From contig BOLD01000011.1 in NCBI GenBank assembly GCA_016861345.1, forward strand, positions 1 through 64,000: 64,000 nt of DNA, written 5' to 3'. The translations under genes and the position numbers were made by a program. The first letter of the stretch is position 1, and every line of letters begins with the position of its first letter. This document shows, in pieces, positions 44,877 through 52,007 of this stretch. A model generated the notes under the pieces. That model saw only the letters and a program-made list of their open reading frames with translations, was not told where the DNA came from and made no database searches. This DNA comes from Oligoflexia bacterium (lineage in GTDB: Bacteria > Bdellovibrionota > Bdellovibrionia > Bdellovibrionales > Bdellovibrionaceae).

Positions 44877-45269
44877 TCAATGAAATGGTGGCCTTTCATT
44901 TGAGCACCAATCCGTTCTCAGTCCTACGGTACAGGCTCGAACCCATTTATTTTCAAAATTATCAGTGTTTGGGTTACGACAGGAAACACCAGACTCTTGA
45001 ACCCAATCCGAACAAAGCCCTGAAAATTCATTCGGAGGTCGAGGTGAGCATATTATTTCCATGTCACAATGAGATCCCCAATTTGAATTGCCATTATTGG
45101 AATACCAGCAAGGATTTTCACATTGCCTTTCATAGACCTTCGCACTTCGTCCTGCAAAGATGCATGTCACACGACTTTGTTCGGTCCACGAAGTGCAATA
45201 GTAATTTGCATTCGCGATTGAATAGAATAACGGTAAGATGAAGATGAAAGAAAATTTGGTGATACCCAT
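44877..45269 (-). CDS. Exported Cys-rich protein with two similar units
   Basis: A signal peptide (FSFIFILPLFYSIANAN) precedes ~108 residues with eleven cysteines. Two units share the order C-x2-W-x3-S-x-V-x-C: first YYCTSWTEQSRVTC, then GLCSDWVQESGVSC, each followed by further Cys. This looks like a small disulfide-rich exported domain duplicated in tandem. AAGGAGG lies five bases before the ATG, so the start is firm. It could be a surface effector, inhibitor or toxin-like protein; none is proven. Confidence 0.75.
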   Translation of the reverse strand: MGITKFSFIFILPLFYSIANANYYCTSWTEQSRVTCIFAGRSAKVYERQCENPCWYSNNGNSNWGSHCDMEIICSPRPPNEFSGLCSDWVQESGVSCRNPNTDNFENKWVRACTVGLRTDWCSNERPPFH

Positions 45270-45602
45270 AAGATCCTCCTTTTGCGAGAGGCATTCAAAT
45301 CACAATAGGATTGAGTAATTGGGAGAGTCAAATGACGTTCTCAGTGATATGAGTCTTTAAAGGAAATCGAATAAGATCTTAATGTGAATTGAACATTTCA
45401 ACATGGTGCAAATTTCATTTCAAAGATATCTTTGCCTTAATAATGAGAAAGTTGGGATATAACTCATGGGTATATTGAGACTAGCGAAATTTTCACGAAG
45501 TGAAGTTGCCGCGGTAATAGAGTTGTGAGAGATGCCTCACGGCTTTATAATTACGGTCAAAATCCCTAGACAACTTAAGTGGGTTGTTTTAGATGGATCT
45601 GT
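45270..45602. other. 333-base intergenic region
   Basis: No ORF with a good start is present. It contains a short hairpin around 45493 (TTCAC-GAA-GTGAA) and a clear sigma-70 promoter at 45523-45551 for the 60-residue gene. Confidence 0.55.
45523..45551 (+). promoter_or_regulatory. Strong sigma-70 promoter with an inverted repeat in the spacer
   Basis: TTGTGA, 17 bases, perfect TATAAT. GTGAG and CTCAC form an inverted repeat (45526-45540) overlapping the -35 and spacer, a common operator position. Expected transcription start is near 45558, giving a ~45-base leader. Confidence 0.6.
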
Positions 45603-45785
45603 ATGGAAAAGATAATACAAGAAGAAGTCGAGAATTTCTTAAAAGAGCGTGGGATTGCGTATCAGCATCAGGATTTCACTCAAATATCAATGGATCAATT
45701 CATTAACGATCTACTTAAAGTTGCGACCAAAGAAGAAGTCGCTGCTTTGTTTGATAAAATTCAGTATCGATTGAGCTTGAATTAG
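45603..45785 (+). CDS. 60-residue protein of unknown function
   Basis: ATG 45603 gives MEKIIQEEVENFLKERGIAYQ; the upstream in-frame start adds eight residues with no supporting site. The sequence is charged and helical (EEVENFL, DQFINDLLK, EEVAALFDKIQ), with no signal peptide or membrane helix. A strong promoter lies 52 bases upstream. It precedes the XRE regulator on the same strand, and might be its partner, but the two have separate promoters. No family recognised. Confidence 0.5.
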   Translation: MEKIIQEEVENFLKERGIAYQHQDFTQISMDQFINDLLKVATKEEVAALFDKIQYRLSLN

Positions 45786-45810
45786 TCTATTTATAGTCAC
45801 AAAGAAAAAA

Positions 45811-45864
45811 AGCAACTAGAAAAATACCTAGCTGCTGCTCGGCGCTTTCTAGGTTCCGGTTGCT
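45811..45864. repeat. Long imperfect inverted repeat between the 60-residue gene and the XRE gene
   Basis: AGCAAC pairs with GTTGCT, and CTAGAAA with TTTCTAG inside it, with a bulge in the 3' arm. It sits 25 bases after a stop codon. It has no T-run at its 3' end, so it may be a structured RNA element or an operator. Confidence 0.35.
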
Positions 45865-45889
45865 CCGCACCTTCACACCGATTTTGGAC

Positions 45890-45916
45890 TAAAGTTATTT
45901 AGTGGAATTCCGATAT
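45890..45916 (+). promoter_or_regulatory. Sigma-28-like promoter of the XRE regulator
   Basis: TAAAGTTA, 11 bases, TCCGATAT. The -35 matches the FliA consensus at 7 of 8 and the -10 at 6 of 8 with the exact spacer. It is the best-spaced such site in the window. The start codon lies about 28 bases downstream with a GAGG/G-run ribosome binding site. Confidence 0.45.
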
Positions 45917-45943
45917 AATTAAGACAGAGGGGGGGTGCTTCGC

Positions 45944-46228
45944 ATGAGCTCGGCTACACACGTCAAACTTGGTAAGCTGATTCGTGAATATCGTGAAAAA
46001 AAAGGTCTCACTCAATTCGAAGTTGCTCAAATGCTTGGTCATTCCTCGTCACAGTTTATGTCGCTGATGGAACGAGGGCTTTCAAAAATTCCATTTGAAA
46101 CTCTTGGGAAGTTTGTTGTGATCCTAGGTATTCCTGAATCAAAAGTGATGGGATTACTTATGTCAGACTACGAAGAAAAACTACGTGCTAAGTTTGTGGA
46201 TGGAAAGACGAAAGTAGTGGGTAAGTAA
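45944..46228 (+). CDS. XRE-family HTH transcriptional regulator
   Basis: A 94-residue protein with a helix-turn-helix in GLTQFEVAQMLGHSSSQFMSLMERG, the classic XRE/Cro pattern (shown here only by its ends: GLTQFE to MERG). The rest is a short helical tail ending in KVDGKTKVVGK-like basic residues. ATG 45944 is preferred; the run GAGGGGGGG lies eight bases upstream. Its targets are unknown. Possible sites are the inverted repeats at 45526 and 45811. It ends four bases before the convergent tRNA gene. Confidence 0.85.
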   Translation: MSSATHVKLGKLIREYREKKGLTQFEVAQMLGHSSSQFMSLMERGLSKIPFETLGKFVVILGIPESKVMGLLMSDYEEKLRAKFVDGKTKVVGK

Positions 46229-46232
46229 GGTT

Positions 46233-46308
46233 TGGAGCGGGAAACGGGACTCAAACCCGCGACCTATGCCTTGGCAAGGCATCGCTCTATCAACTGAGCT
46301 ATTCCCGC
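46233..46308 (-). tRNA. tRNA-Gly (GCC)
   Basis: Minus strand: acceptor arms GCGGGAA/TTCCCGC, D arm with AGTTGATAGA, anticodon stem ATGCC/GGCAT around loop TTGCCAA (anticodon GCC), T loop TTTGAGT, discriminator T and encoded CCA. The cloverleaf is complete. A TTGACA promoter lies just upstream. Confidence 0.95.
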
Positions 46309-46328
46309 GCTCTCTTAAGGTTCATGCA

Positions 46329-46357
46329 ATAAATCATTTTCGACCCGATCCTGTCAA
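46329..46357 (-). promoter_or_regulatory. Promoter of the tRNA-Gly gene
   Basis: Minus strand: TTGACA, 17 bases, ATTTAT, ending about 20 bases before the mature tRNA 5' end. The -35 is perfect. Confidence 0.5.
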
Positions 46358-46400
46358 CGATTTGTAAAAAAAGTGTTGAATAGGGGTGGCAAGGCCCTGG

Positions 46401-46406
46401 TAATAT
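46401..46406 (+). promoter_or_regulatory. Possible -10 element of the 61-residue gene
   Basis: TAATAT lies eight bases before the ATG at 46415; TTGAAT at 46376 would be the -35 with a long 19-base spacer. No ribosome binding site is present. Confidence 0.3.
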
Positions 46407-46414
46407 GCTCGCTT

Positions 46415-46600
46415 ATGGAGCATCCAGAGATTTTATACCGAAAAACCAAGGGTTTAATTGTCAAACTTGTGATTTTTATTGTCCTTGGGATTGTCTCTTT
46501 TGGGGTGGGGCTGCGCTTGGGGTATAACGAATTGGTTAAGGAGTCCCAGAAGACTTCCGACTCTTTAGATAACCATAATAATACTCAATCCCAGAAGTAA
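46415..46600 (+). CDS. 61-residue membrane protein of unknown function
   Basis: Start at MEHPEILYRKTKG, followed by one transmembrane helix (LIVKLVIFIVLGIVSFGVGL) and a charged tail rich in Ser, Asn and Gln. No ribosome binding site is seen, but a TAATAT box lies eight bases upstream. The last 65 bases overlap the 3' end of pgsA on the opposite strand, so antisense interference between the two is possible. No family recognised. Confidence 0.5.
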   Translation: MEHPEILYRKTKGLIVKLVIFIVLGIVSFGVGLRLGYNELVKESQKTSDSLDNHNNTQSQK

Positions 46601-47099
46601 CAGACAAGACCACGCTGACCCAGAGCACCCAATATCCGATTTTATCAAAGGGAATGCCGATCCACTTCTCATCAATCATAACAGCAGGTATGGCGACCAT
46701 TTGAAGAGCAGTTTTCCATTTGCCTGCAGGCTTTGCTGCTATGATGATCCCATCAGCGGCAGCTACAGACCGAATCCCTGAAATAAAGGTATCGCGAGCC
46801 AAAATGACAATCACCATAAAGGGATCAATTTTTACTTGGGTCACTAACATCACAAGTATGCTGGTCACGAGAATTTTATCAGCAATGGGGTCCATAAATT
46901 TACCCATATTTGAAATGGCATTGAATTTTCGAGCATAGTAGCCATCAAAATAGTCAGTAATCGAGGCAAGAAGAAAGCAGGCAGCGGCAGCCACGCTAAA
47001 ACCAAGTGTGTTGGGATACATGAGTGCGACAATCACTGGTACAAACCATATTCTTGTCCACGTGATCCACATTGGAATTTGTTTTTGCCATTTGTGCAT
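46536..47099 (-). CDS. pgsA: CDP-diacylglycerol--glycerol-3-phosphate 3-phosphatidyltransferase
   Basis: Inner-membrane enzyme making phosphatidylglycerol phosphate from CDP-diacylglycerol. The CDP-alcohol phosphotransferase motif D-x2-DG-x2-AR-x8-G-x3-D-x3-D is complete: DYFDGYYAR, then GKFMDPIADK. Four or more membrane helices follow, with RSVAAADG and AKPAGKWKT typical of PgsA. At 187 residues it is normal. TTGACA-N17-TCTATT ends six bases before the ATG. Starts of pgsA and the next gene lie 21 bases apart. Confidence 0.92.
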   Translation of the reverse strand: MHKWQKQIPMWITWTRIWFVPVIVALMYPNTLGFSVAAAACFLLASITDYFDGYYARKFNAISNMGKFMDPIADKILVTSILVMLVTQVKIDPFMVIVILARDTFISGIRSVAAADGIIIAAKPAGKWKTALQMVAIPAVMIDEKWIGIPFDKIGYWVLWVSVVLSVTSGIEYYYGYLKSRKSSGTP

Positions 47100-47105
47100 G
47101 CTCTG

Positions 47106-47134
47106 AATAGACTGTCGACTATGAAAACTGTCAA
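47106..47134 (-). promoter_or_regulatory. Promoter of pgsA, probably leaderless
   Basis: Minus strand: perfect TTGACA, 17 bases, TCTATT (4 of 6), then six bases to the ATG at 47099. It lies inside the 5' end of the divergent gene at 47121. No ribosome binding site separates it from the ATG. Confidence 0.5.
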
Positions 47135-47759
47135 ACTCCTTTTGCTATTTTTTTTGATGACTCCTCTTGTTGAGGCGGGGGATTTCAGTGATCAGTTTTG
47201 GGTCGGTCCATTTTTTTGGGATACAAAGAAAGAAGTCCGAGAAAAAATTAATAATGAAAAGTATCTCGCTGTTTCAGTTACGAAAGAGAACAACAAGGAT
47301 CAAACGTATTGGTGGATGAAGGGAGCGGGTTTAGTTGAAGCTCCGCAGGATTTTTCATTTCAAATTGCAACTGATTTCAGCAGATTAAAGAAAATGACTC
47401 ATGCTTTTTCACACGTCGAGTGGACCCCATCAAAGGGGATATTGGATCTGCGGGTGAAATTGCCGATGAGAGAGGTTCCTATTAAGTTTTTTATACAGAT
47501 TTTGGAAAATGAAAACCCTAGGCGCATACATTATTCTGTAATCGAGGGATCTTTTAAAAACAGCGAAGGCGTGATTTTGGTTCACAGCGCAAAGCATCAA
47601 TTAACCGAAGTGAATGTGATTGGTCGTTACAGGGGTGAGCTGCCTGTGAAACCTGATTTTCTCATTGCATTTGCTGTTGAGGGAATGATGCAACATGTGG
47701 CAACCTCTTTGAGGTCCAATATTGAAGCAGAGTGGAAAAGCTTAAGGAGTGCAAAATGA
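47121..47759 (+). CDS. Exported START/SRPBCC-like protein
   Basis: ATG 47121 gives a signal peptide (KTVKLLLLFFLMTPLVEAGD). The mature ~190 residues have the sequence pattern of a START/SRPBCC lipid- or hydrophobic-ligand-binding fold: VEAPQDFSFQIATDFSRLKKM, WTPSKGILDLRVKLP, IHYSVIEGSFKNSEG and a long C-terminal helix. A periplasmic lipid-binding role is inferred. The stop overlaps the next start (ATGA). Confidence 0.7.
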   Translation: MKTVKLLLLFFLMTPLVEAGDFSDQFWVGPFFWDTKKEVREKINNEKYLAVSVTKENNKDQTYWWMKGAGLVEAPQDFSFQIATDFSRLKKMTHAFSHVEWTPSKGILDLRVKLPMREVPIKFFIQILENENPRRIHYSVIEGSFKNSEGVILVHSAKHQLTEVNVIGRYRGELPVKPDFLIAFAVEGMMQHVATSLRSNIEAEWKSLRSAK

Positions 47760-48514
47760 GTTTGCTACAAAGAGAACGTGGAAGTGAGTTCAGCCCGGAG
47801 ATTTTGTCCCGTCGTCGATTCCCACGATTATTCTTAACTCCCCCAGATATGGAATTAAAGCCGATGAGTGGCGTTCAAATTATGTGGCCGAATCGATCTT
47901 ATTCTCAGGTGTTTAGTATGAGCTTGGGTGGAATCATGGTCTCGACACAGGGTATTCTGGGGCAAGTCCGCCTTGGGCAAGTCTATGATTGCAAATTAAA
48001 AATTGAAGGAGCTGCTGAGATACCTGTGCTACGACTTCGTGTTTTGCGAATGACGGCTCAGGCAGCCTGCATGATCATGGAATCCATATCGAGTGAGGGC
48101 AGATTAAAAATTGACCAGGCATTGAAGGATGAGTTGATTGTTCATAATCTAGGAACAGTTCCAACAGCAAACCTTCACCCGAGTCTACGCGCAGATCTCT
48201 GGATTCATGGTCCTTTTGACACAAATTTTCTGATTTGGAAAAATCCAGATTGGTTGGAAATTGATCGCGCCATTGTCGAATATGATGGACTTGCAATTGT
48301 TTATGAAAAAGGCATTATAACAACACAGAAATCTCAGCCCACAACGGACGAGGCTAAGGGTTATGGGGGCCCTTGGTTTGACACTCAAGTTCAAAAGGTT
48401 TCTATGGGGGCAAGTTGGAAACAACGCTTAATCAAGCTCCTTCATCAGAGACCAGACTTGCAGCAGGATTTGACCCCGGTCTATGAGATTCTCTCCAAGG
48501 CGAACGAGGATTGA
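47756..48514 (+). CDS. PilZ-like domain protein
   Basis: PilZ domains bind c-di-GMP. Here RRFPR fits RxxxR near residue 20, and SMSLGGIMVS fits the second motif (D/N)xSxxG except that the first residue is Ser. About 130 further residues follow with no recognised domain. Binding may be weakened by the substitution. AAGGAG lies six bases before ATG 47756. The start overlaps the upstream stop and the stop overlaps the ybgC-like gene, giving a coupled run. Confidence 0.7.
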   Translation: MSLLQRERGSEFSPEILSRRRFPRLFLTPPDMELKPMSGVQIMWPNRSYSQVFSMSLGGIMVSTQGILGQVRLGQVYDCKLKIEGAAEIPVLRLRVLRMTAQAACMIMESISSEGRLKIDQALKDELIVHNLGTVPTANLHPSLRADLWIHGPFDTNFLIWKNPDWLEIDRAIVEYDGLAIVYEKGIITTQKSQPTTDEAKGYGGPWFDTQVQKVSMGASWKQRLIKLLHQRPDLQQDLTPVYEILSKANED

Positions 48515-48939
48515 TGTTCACCTATAAACACCGAGTGCAATTTTATGAAACCGATATGATGGGTATTGTACACCATGCCAACTATCTTCGGTTTTATGAA
48601 GAAGCTCGTGTTGATTGGGCTCACACCCATGGATTGCTTGATTATCAACAAAAAAATTCTGCGGCTCAATTCGCAGTTTTGGACACCTGGGTACGTCATA
48701 TCAGCCCGGCAAAATTTGGGGATGAACTTGAAATTCAAGTTCAGGCAAAAATGGAAAAAGTTCGAATTACATTTGAATACCAGATGCGGTGCCCAGAACG
48801 TTCCAAAGACTTACTTTCTGTGGCAAGAACGATGCATTGTGCGTTGGATGAAAATTTAAAAGTTATGCGATTACCTCTGCGAATGAGGGAAGTATTGGAG
48901 AAAGAAGTATGGATCGAAACCTGGCTCTCGAATTTGTAA
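48514..48939 (+). CDS. ybgC: YbgC-like acyl-CoA thioesterase
   Basis: Hot-dog-fold thioesterase of the 4HBT/YbgC group, hydrolysing short acyl-CoAs, often linked to the Tol-Pal envelope system. The signature is FYETDMMGIVHHANYLRFYEEAR with its catalytic Asp and the H-H-x-N-Y tract. ATG 48514 is preferred with GAGGA just upstream. At 141 residues it is normal. Its 3' end overlaps glpX by 31 bases. Confidence 0.87.
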   Translation: MFTYKHRVQFYETDMMGIVHHANYLRFYEEARVDWAHTHGLLDYQQKNSAAQFAVLDTWVRHISPAKFGDELEIQVQAKMEKVRITFEYQMRCPERSKDLLSVARTMHCALDENLKVMRLPLRMREVLEKEVWIETWLSNL

Positions 48940-49880
48940 GAATCACTGAAGCTGCAGCACTGGCCTCTGCAAAATGGATGGGGCGCGGAGATAGCATGTC
49001 AGCGGATCAAGCGGCTGTCGATGCGATGAGAAAGGCCTTTGATACGGTTCGAATTGATGGAACTGTAGTGATCGGAGAGGGAGAACGTGATGAAGCCCCA
49101 ATGCTTTACATCGGTGAAAAAGTGGGTGTTCGTAAAGATGATTCTCCCGCAGTTGATATTGCCCTTGATCCTCTTGAGGGAACAACAATTTGTGCTAACG
49201 GTGGAGTGGGAGCAACCTCGGTGATTGCCGTTGCTGAGAAAGGAAATTTTCTTCATGCTCCTGATACATACATGGATAAGATTGCCTGTGGCCCAGGCGC
49301 AAAGGGGGTTATTGATATTGATCAATCACCAACAGAAAATATTCGCCGAGTTGCTGATGCTTTAAAGAAAGCAATTGGTGATATCACGGTTGTAATTTTA
49401 GATCGCCCTCGTCATATGGATTTAATTGAGGAGGTTCGTAAAACAGGAGCACGCATTCATCTTATAGGAGATGGAGACGTTTCCGCAGCAATAGCCTGTG
49501 CGTGGCCAGATTCGGGGATTGATTTGCTTATCGGCATTGGTGGTGCCCCAGAAGGTGTTATTTCTGCAGCCGCCCTTCAGTGTCTTGGTGGAGATTTTCA
49601 GGGTCGTTTGAAGTTTCGAAATGATGATGAAAAGAGTCGAGCTCAAAAGATGGGAATTAAAGATTTAAATAAAAAATATTCCATTGACGAGCTTGCTCGT
49701 GGGTCGGTGATGTTTTGTGCAACAGGTGTTACTGACGGCCCATTTTTAAAGGGCGTTAAAACTCTGCCTGGTCGCCAAGCGAAAACGCATTCAGTTGTAA
49801 TGAGATCTCAAACAAAGACTATTCGTACAATTGAAGCTCATCATCATCTTGAGAATAAACCCCATGTCGTCCATAACTAA
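48909..49880 (+). CDS. glpX: Class II fructose-1,6-bisphosphatase
   Basis: Gluconeogenic phosphatase hydrolysing fructose 1,6-bisphosphate to fructose 6-phosphate. The metal and phosphate signatures VIGEGERDEAPML and DIALDPLEGTT are present, with IGIGGAPEGVISAAAL later. At 323 residues it is normal. The start lies 31 bases inside the ybgC-like gene, and the last 17 bases overlap the zinc-ribbon gene. Gluconeogenesis fits a lifestyle feeding on acetyl-CoA and amino acids. Confidence 0.95.
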   Translation: MDRNLALEFVRITEAAALASAKWMGRGDSMSADQAAVDAMRKAFDTVRIDGTVVIGEGERDEAPMLYIGEKVGVRKDDSPAVDIALDPLEGTTICANGGVGATSVIAVAEKGNFLHAPDTYMDKIACGPGAKGVIDIDQSPTENIRRVADALKKAIGDITVVILDRPRHMDLIEEVRKTGARIHLIGDGDVSAAIACAWPDSGIDLLIGIGGAPEGVISAAALQCLGGDFQGRLKFRNDDEKSRAQKMGIKDLNKKYSIDELARGSVMFCATGVTDGPFLKGVKTLPGRQAKTHSVVMRSQTKTIRTIEAHHHLENKPHVVHN

Positions 49881-50163
49881 GGTCGTTTGTTTTTCATGCA
49901 GTGCTGAAATTCCAGTAAATGGGTTGGTGGGACGTCGAGATGATTGTCCCAAATGTCGAGCCGATCTTCATTGTTGTAAGAATTGTGAATTCTATGATCC
50001 GAAATCCTACAATGAATGCCGAGAACCTCAAGCTGATGTGGTGAAAGAAAAGGACCGATCAAACTATTGTGATTATTTTCAACCACGGCAAGCAGGTCTG
50101 GGAGGAAAAAATTCGCGAGAGGCACTCTTGGCTGCGGCCGAAGCCCTGTTTAAGAAGAAATAA
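49864..50163 (+). CDS. Small zinc-ribbon-like protein
   Basis: ATG 49864 gives 99 residues. Cysteine pairs VCFSC and CPKC, then CCKNCEFYD and CREP and NYCDYF, suggest two zinc sites. The NC.FYDP...C.EPQA..V...N.CDYF end is a conserved arrangement I have seen in short proteins of unknown function. The upstream in-frame start lies within glpX and lacks support. It overlaps glpX by 17 bases. A role in nucleic-acid or protein binding is only inferred. Confidence 0.72.
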   Translation: MSSITKVVCFSCSAEIPVNGLVGRRDDCPKCRADLHCCKNCEFYDPKSYNECREPQADVVKEKDRSNYCDYFQPRQAGLGGKNSREALLAAAEALFKKK

Positions 50164-50246
50164 CCAAAAGCGCAGCGCGTCGTGTCTTTTTGCCCACAAC
50201 TTTGTTTAATAGTGATAACAACCTGATAGAGCATAAGGATTACAAT

Positions 50247-50678
50247 ATGGCTTCAGCCAACACCTCTGATATCTTTTCTTGTTCCACAGAACAGTTTTTT
50301 AAAATTATCAGCGATTATCCAAATTACCCTGAGTTTCTTCAAGAAGTGAAAGAATGCAAAATTTTAAAAACTGAGGGTAATCGAAAGCTTGTGGAATACA
50401 CAGTCTCTGTGATGAAAAACTTTAAATATACACTTTGGATGACCGAGGTCCCAAATCAATCCATCACTTGGGAGTTTGCTGGTGGAGATGTTTTTAAAAC
50501 CATGAGTGGGTCTTGGAAACTTCAAGATGAGGGTGGAAAATGTCGAGCCACTTATTCAGTGGACGCCACTTTTGGAATGCTCGTGCCAAGCCCCATTGCA
50601 AAAGCTCTCGTTTCAGTCAATTTACCAAACATGATATCAAGTTACCATAAAAGGGTTTCAGAGCTATATGGCCGATGA
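50247..50678 (+). CDS. RatA-like SRPBCC protein (COQ10/ribosome-associated family)
   Basis: START-fold protein of the COQ10/RatA family, with the pattern FKIISDYPNYPEFLQEVKECKIL at about residue 18-40 and a C-terminal helix VNLPNMISSYHKRV. These proteins bind ubiquinone or ribosomes. ATG 50247 is supported by AAGGA seven bases upstream; an earlier in-frame start has none. The 3' end overlaps the phasin-like gene by 11 bases. Confidence 0.8.
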   Translation: MASANTSDIFSCSTEQFFKIISDYPNYPEFLQEVKECKILKTEGNRKLVEYTVSVMKNFKYTLWMTEVPNQSITWEFAGGDVFKTMSGSWKLQDEGGKCRATYSVDATFGMLVPSPIAKALVSVNLPNMISSYHKRVSELYGR

Positions 50679-51009
50679 TTCAAAAGATTCAAAAGAGCCC
50701 AAACTGACCGAATCTCTTAAAAAAGTTTTTGCAGCGGGAGTGAGTGCCGCCTTTATGACTGAAGAAAGTCTTCGAGCTTATCTCGGAGAAATGAAACTCC
50801 CAAAAGAGATCTTGGCGACTCTTCTTCAGGGAGCAGCAAAAACAAAAGATGAGATTGCAACTCGAGTAACGAATGAAATGGTTTCAATGATTAATAAGAT
50901 CGATTTTCTTAAAGAGTTTTCAAAATTTGCAGAGGATCATAAGTTTAAAATCACTGCCGAAGTGGAAATTCTGAAAAAGAAAAAGGATAAAACTCATTCT
51001 GAAGAGTAG
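50668..51009 (+). CDS. Phasin-like helical protein
   Basis: A 113-residue, helical, charged protein with no signal peptide. The segment AFMTEESLRAYLGEMKLPKE followed by LQGAAKTKDEIATRV and a lysine-rich end resembles phasin-like proteins in deltaproteobacteria, as I recall it. PHA binding is not established. It overlaps the RatA-like gene by 11 bases and ends six bases before corA on the opposite strand. Confidence 0.65.
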   Translation: MADDSKDSKEPKLTESLKKVFAAGVSAAFMTEESLRAYLGEMKLPKEILATLLQGAAKTKDEIATRVTNEMVSMINKIDFLKEFSKFAEDHKFKITAEVEILKKKKDKTHSEE

Positions 51010-51015
51010 AGAATT

Positions 51016-51942
51016 CTACTCGGATTTTAACCATCCCTTACGATAAAACCATAGCCCAATAGCAAGAGTTGTTGCAATCATGGCTACCCATACAATGAGA
51101 TAGCCATATTCCCACCTCATTTCGGGCATATTGGGAAAGTTCATTCCATATACACCAACGATAAAGGTTAATGGCATGAAGAATACTGAAAAGATAGTTA
51201 GAACCCGCATGACGTCATTGGTTTTTTGCGAAGCCAGTGAAATTTGAAGGCTGAGCAGGCTTGTTGTGTCTTCAAGTAGTTCGTCTGTGAGAAAGATATA
51301 GTTGGCTATATTCTCTCTTAAATCTTGAAAAAGTGGTGATGAGGTTTCGCCCGGTGGGGAGAGCCTTTGAATAACATCCTGAGAGTGAAGGAGAATCCGT
51401 TTAATGAGAGAAAGACGACGTCTCACGGTGTGAAGCTCTTGAAACATTCTTAGACTGGCCTCTGTCGAAAATAGAGCTGTCTCAAATAAATCCAAGTCAT
51501 CCTCACCCTTTTCAAGGGGAATATTGTAAGACCGTAGCGCGCGATTAATGAATTTCACAAGCACAATGGGAACGTTGTGATGAGAGTAAGCGTCCATATT
51601 ATCAACTTCAGCGACACAGCGATCAACTAGTGATTGAAAGTATTCAGGATCAAGACGATGTACGGTAATTACAAATCCAGGTCCAAAAAAGATAGCGACC
51701 TTTCGGGTCAGCTCAACGACTGTATCTGCTCCAGGACTAGCATCCACATCATAAATGCGCACGATAATAAAGGTAATATTTCCGTTCTTTTCATATTTTG
51801 GAAGATGAATAGGGTCTGCACAGTCTTGAACTAAAATGGGGTGAAGTTTGAATTCACGCTGTACGGCATCGAGTTCATCCTTGCTGGGATGAGATAGGTC
51901 TAGCCACTTCAGGGTGGGATGTTCAAAGATGGTTCGCCTCAT
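51016..51942 (-). CDS. corA: CorA-like magnesium/cobalt transporter
   Basis: Inner-membrane divalent cation channel. The pore signature GMN is in VGVYGMNFPNMPEMRW, between two transmembrane helices at the C terminus; the long N-terminal region is cytoplasmic and helical. At 308 residues it is normal. No ribosome binding site precedes ATG 51942; instead a sigma-28-like site (TTAAGTTT-N12-ACCGATGC) ends six bases before it. Confidence 0.9.
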   Translation of the reverse strand: MRRTIFEHPTLKWLDLSHPSKDELDAVQREFKLHPILVQDCADPIHLPKYEKNGNITFIIVRIYDVDASPGADTVVELTRKVAIFFGPGFVITVHRLDPEYFQSLVDRCVAEVDNMDAYSHHNVPIVLVKFINRALRSYNIPLEKGEDDLDLFETALFSTEASLRMFQELHTVRRRLSLIKRILLHSQDVIQRLSPPGETSSPLFQDLRENIANYIFLTDELLEDTTSLLSLQISLASQKTNDVMRVLTIFSVFFMPLTFIVGVYGMNFPNMPEMRWEYGYLIVWVAMIATTLAIGLWFYRKGWLKSE

Positions 51943-51948
51943 AAAGGG

Positions 51949-51976
51949 GCATCGGTTAAGTCTGAGAAAAACTTAA
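51949..51976 (-). promoter_or_regulatory. Sigma-28-like promoter of corA, possibly leaderless
   Basis: Minus strand: TTAAGTTT (7 of 8), 12 bases, ACCGATGC (5 of 8), then six bases to the ATG. The -10 is imperfect and the spacer is one base longer than consensus. Confidence 0.3.
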
Positions 51977-52007
51977 ATTATAGACATAATAGATAAAGGT
52001 CGAGATA

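Noticed and set aside
44885-45241. A 118-codon plus-strand frame opposite the Cys-rich gene
   Set aside because: It lacks a ribosome binding site and is antisense to a gene with a near-perfect one; it is a shadow.
45508-45519. 12-base match to the 16S rRNA 530 loop (GCCGCGGTAATA)
   Set aside because: Flanking sequence has no rRNA similarity; most likely coincidence.
45526-45540. CRP site
   Set aside because: TGTGA and TCAC are eight bases apart, not the six of a CRP site.
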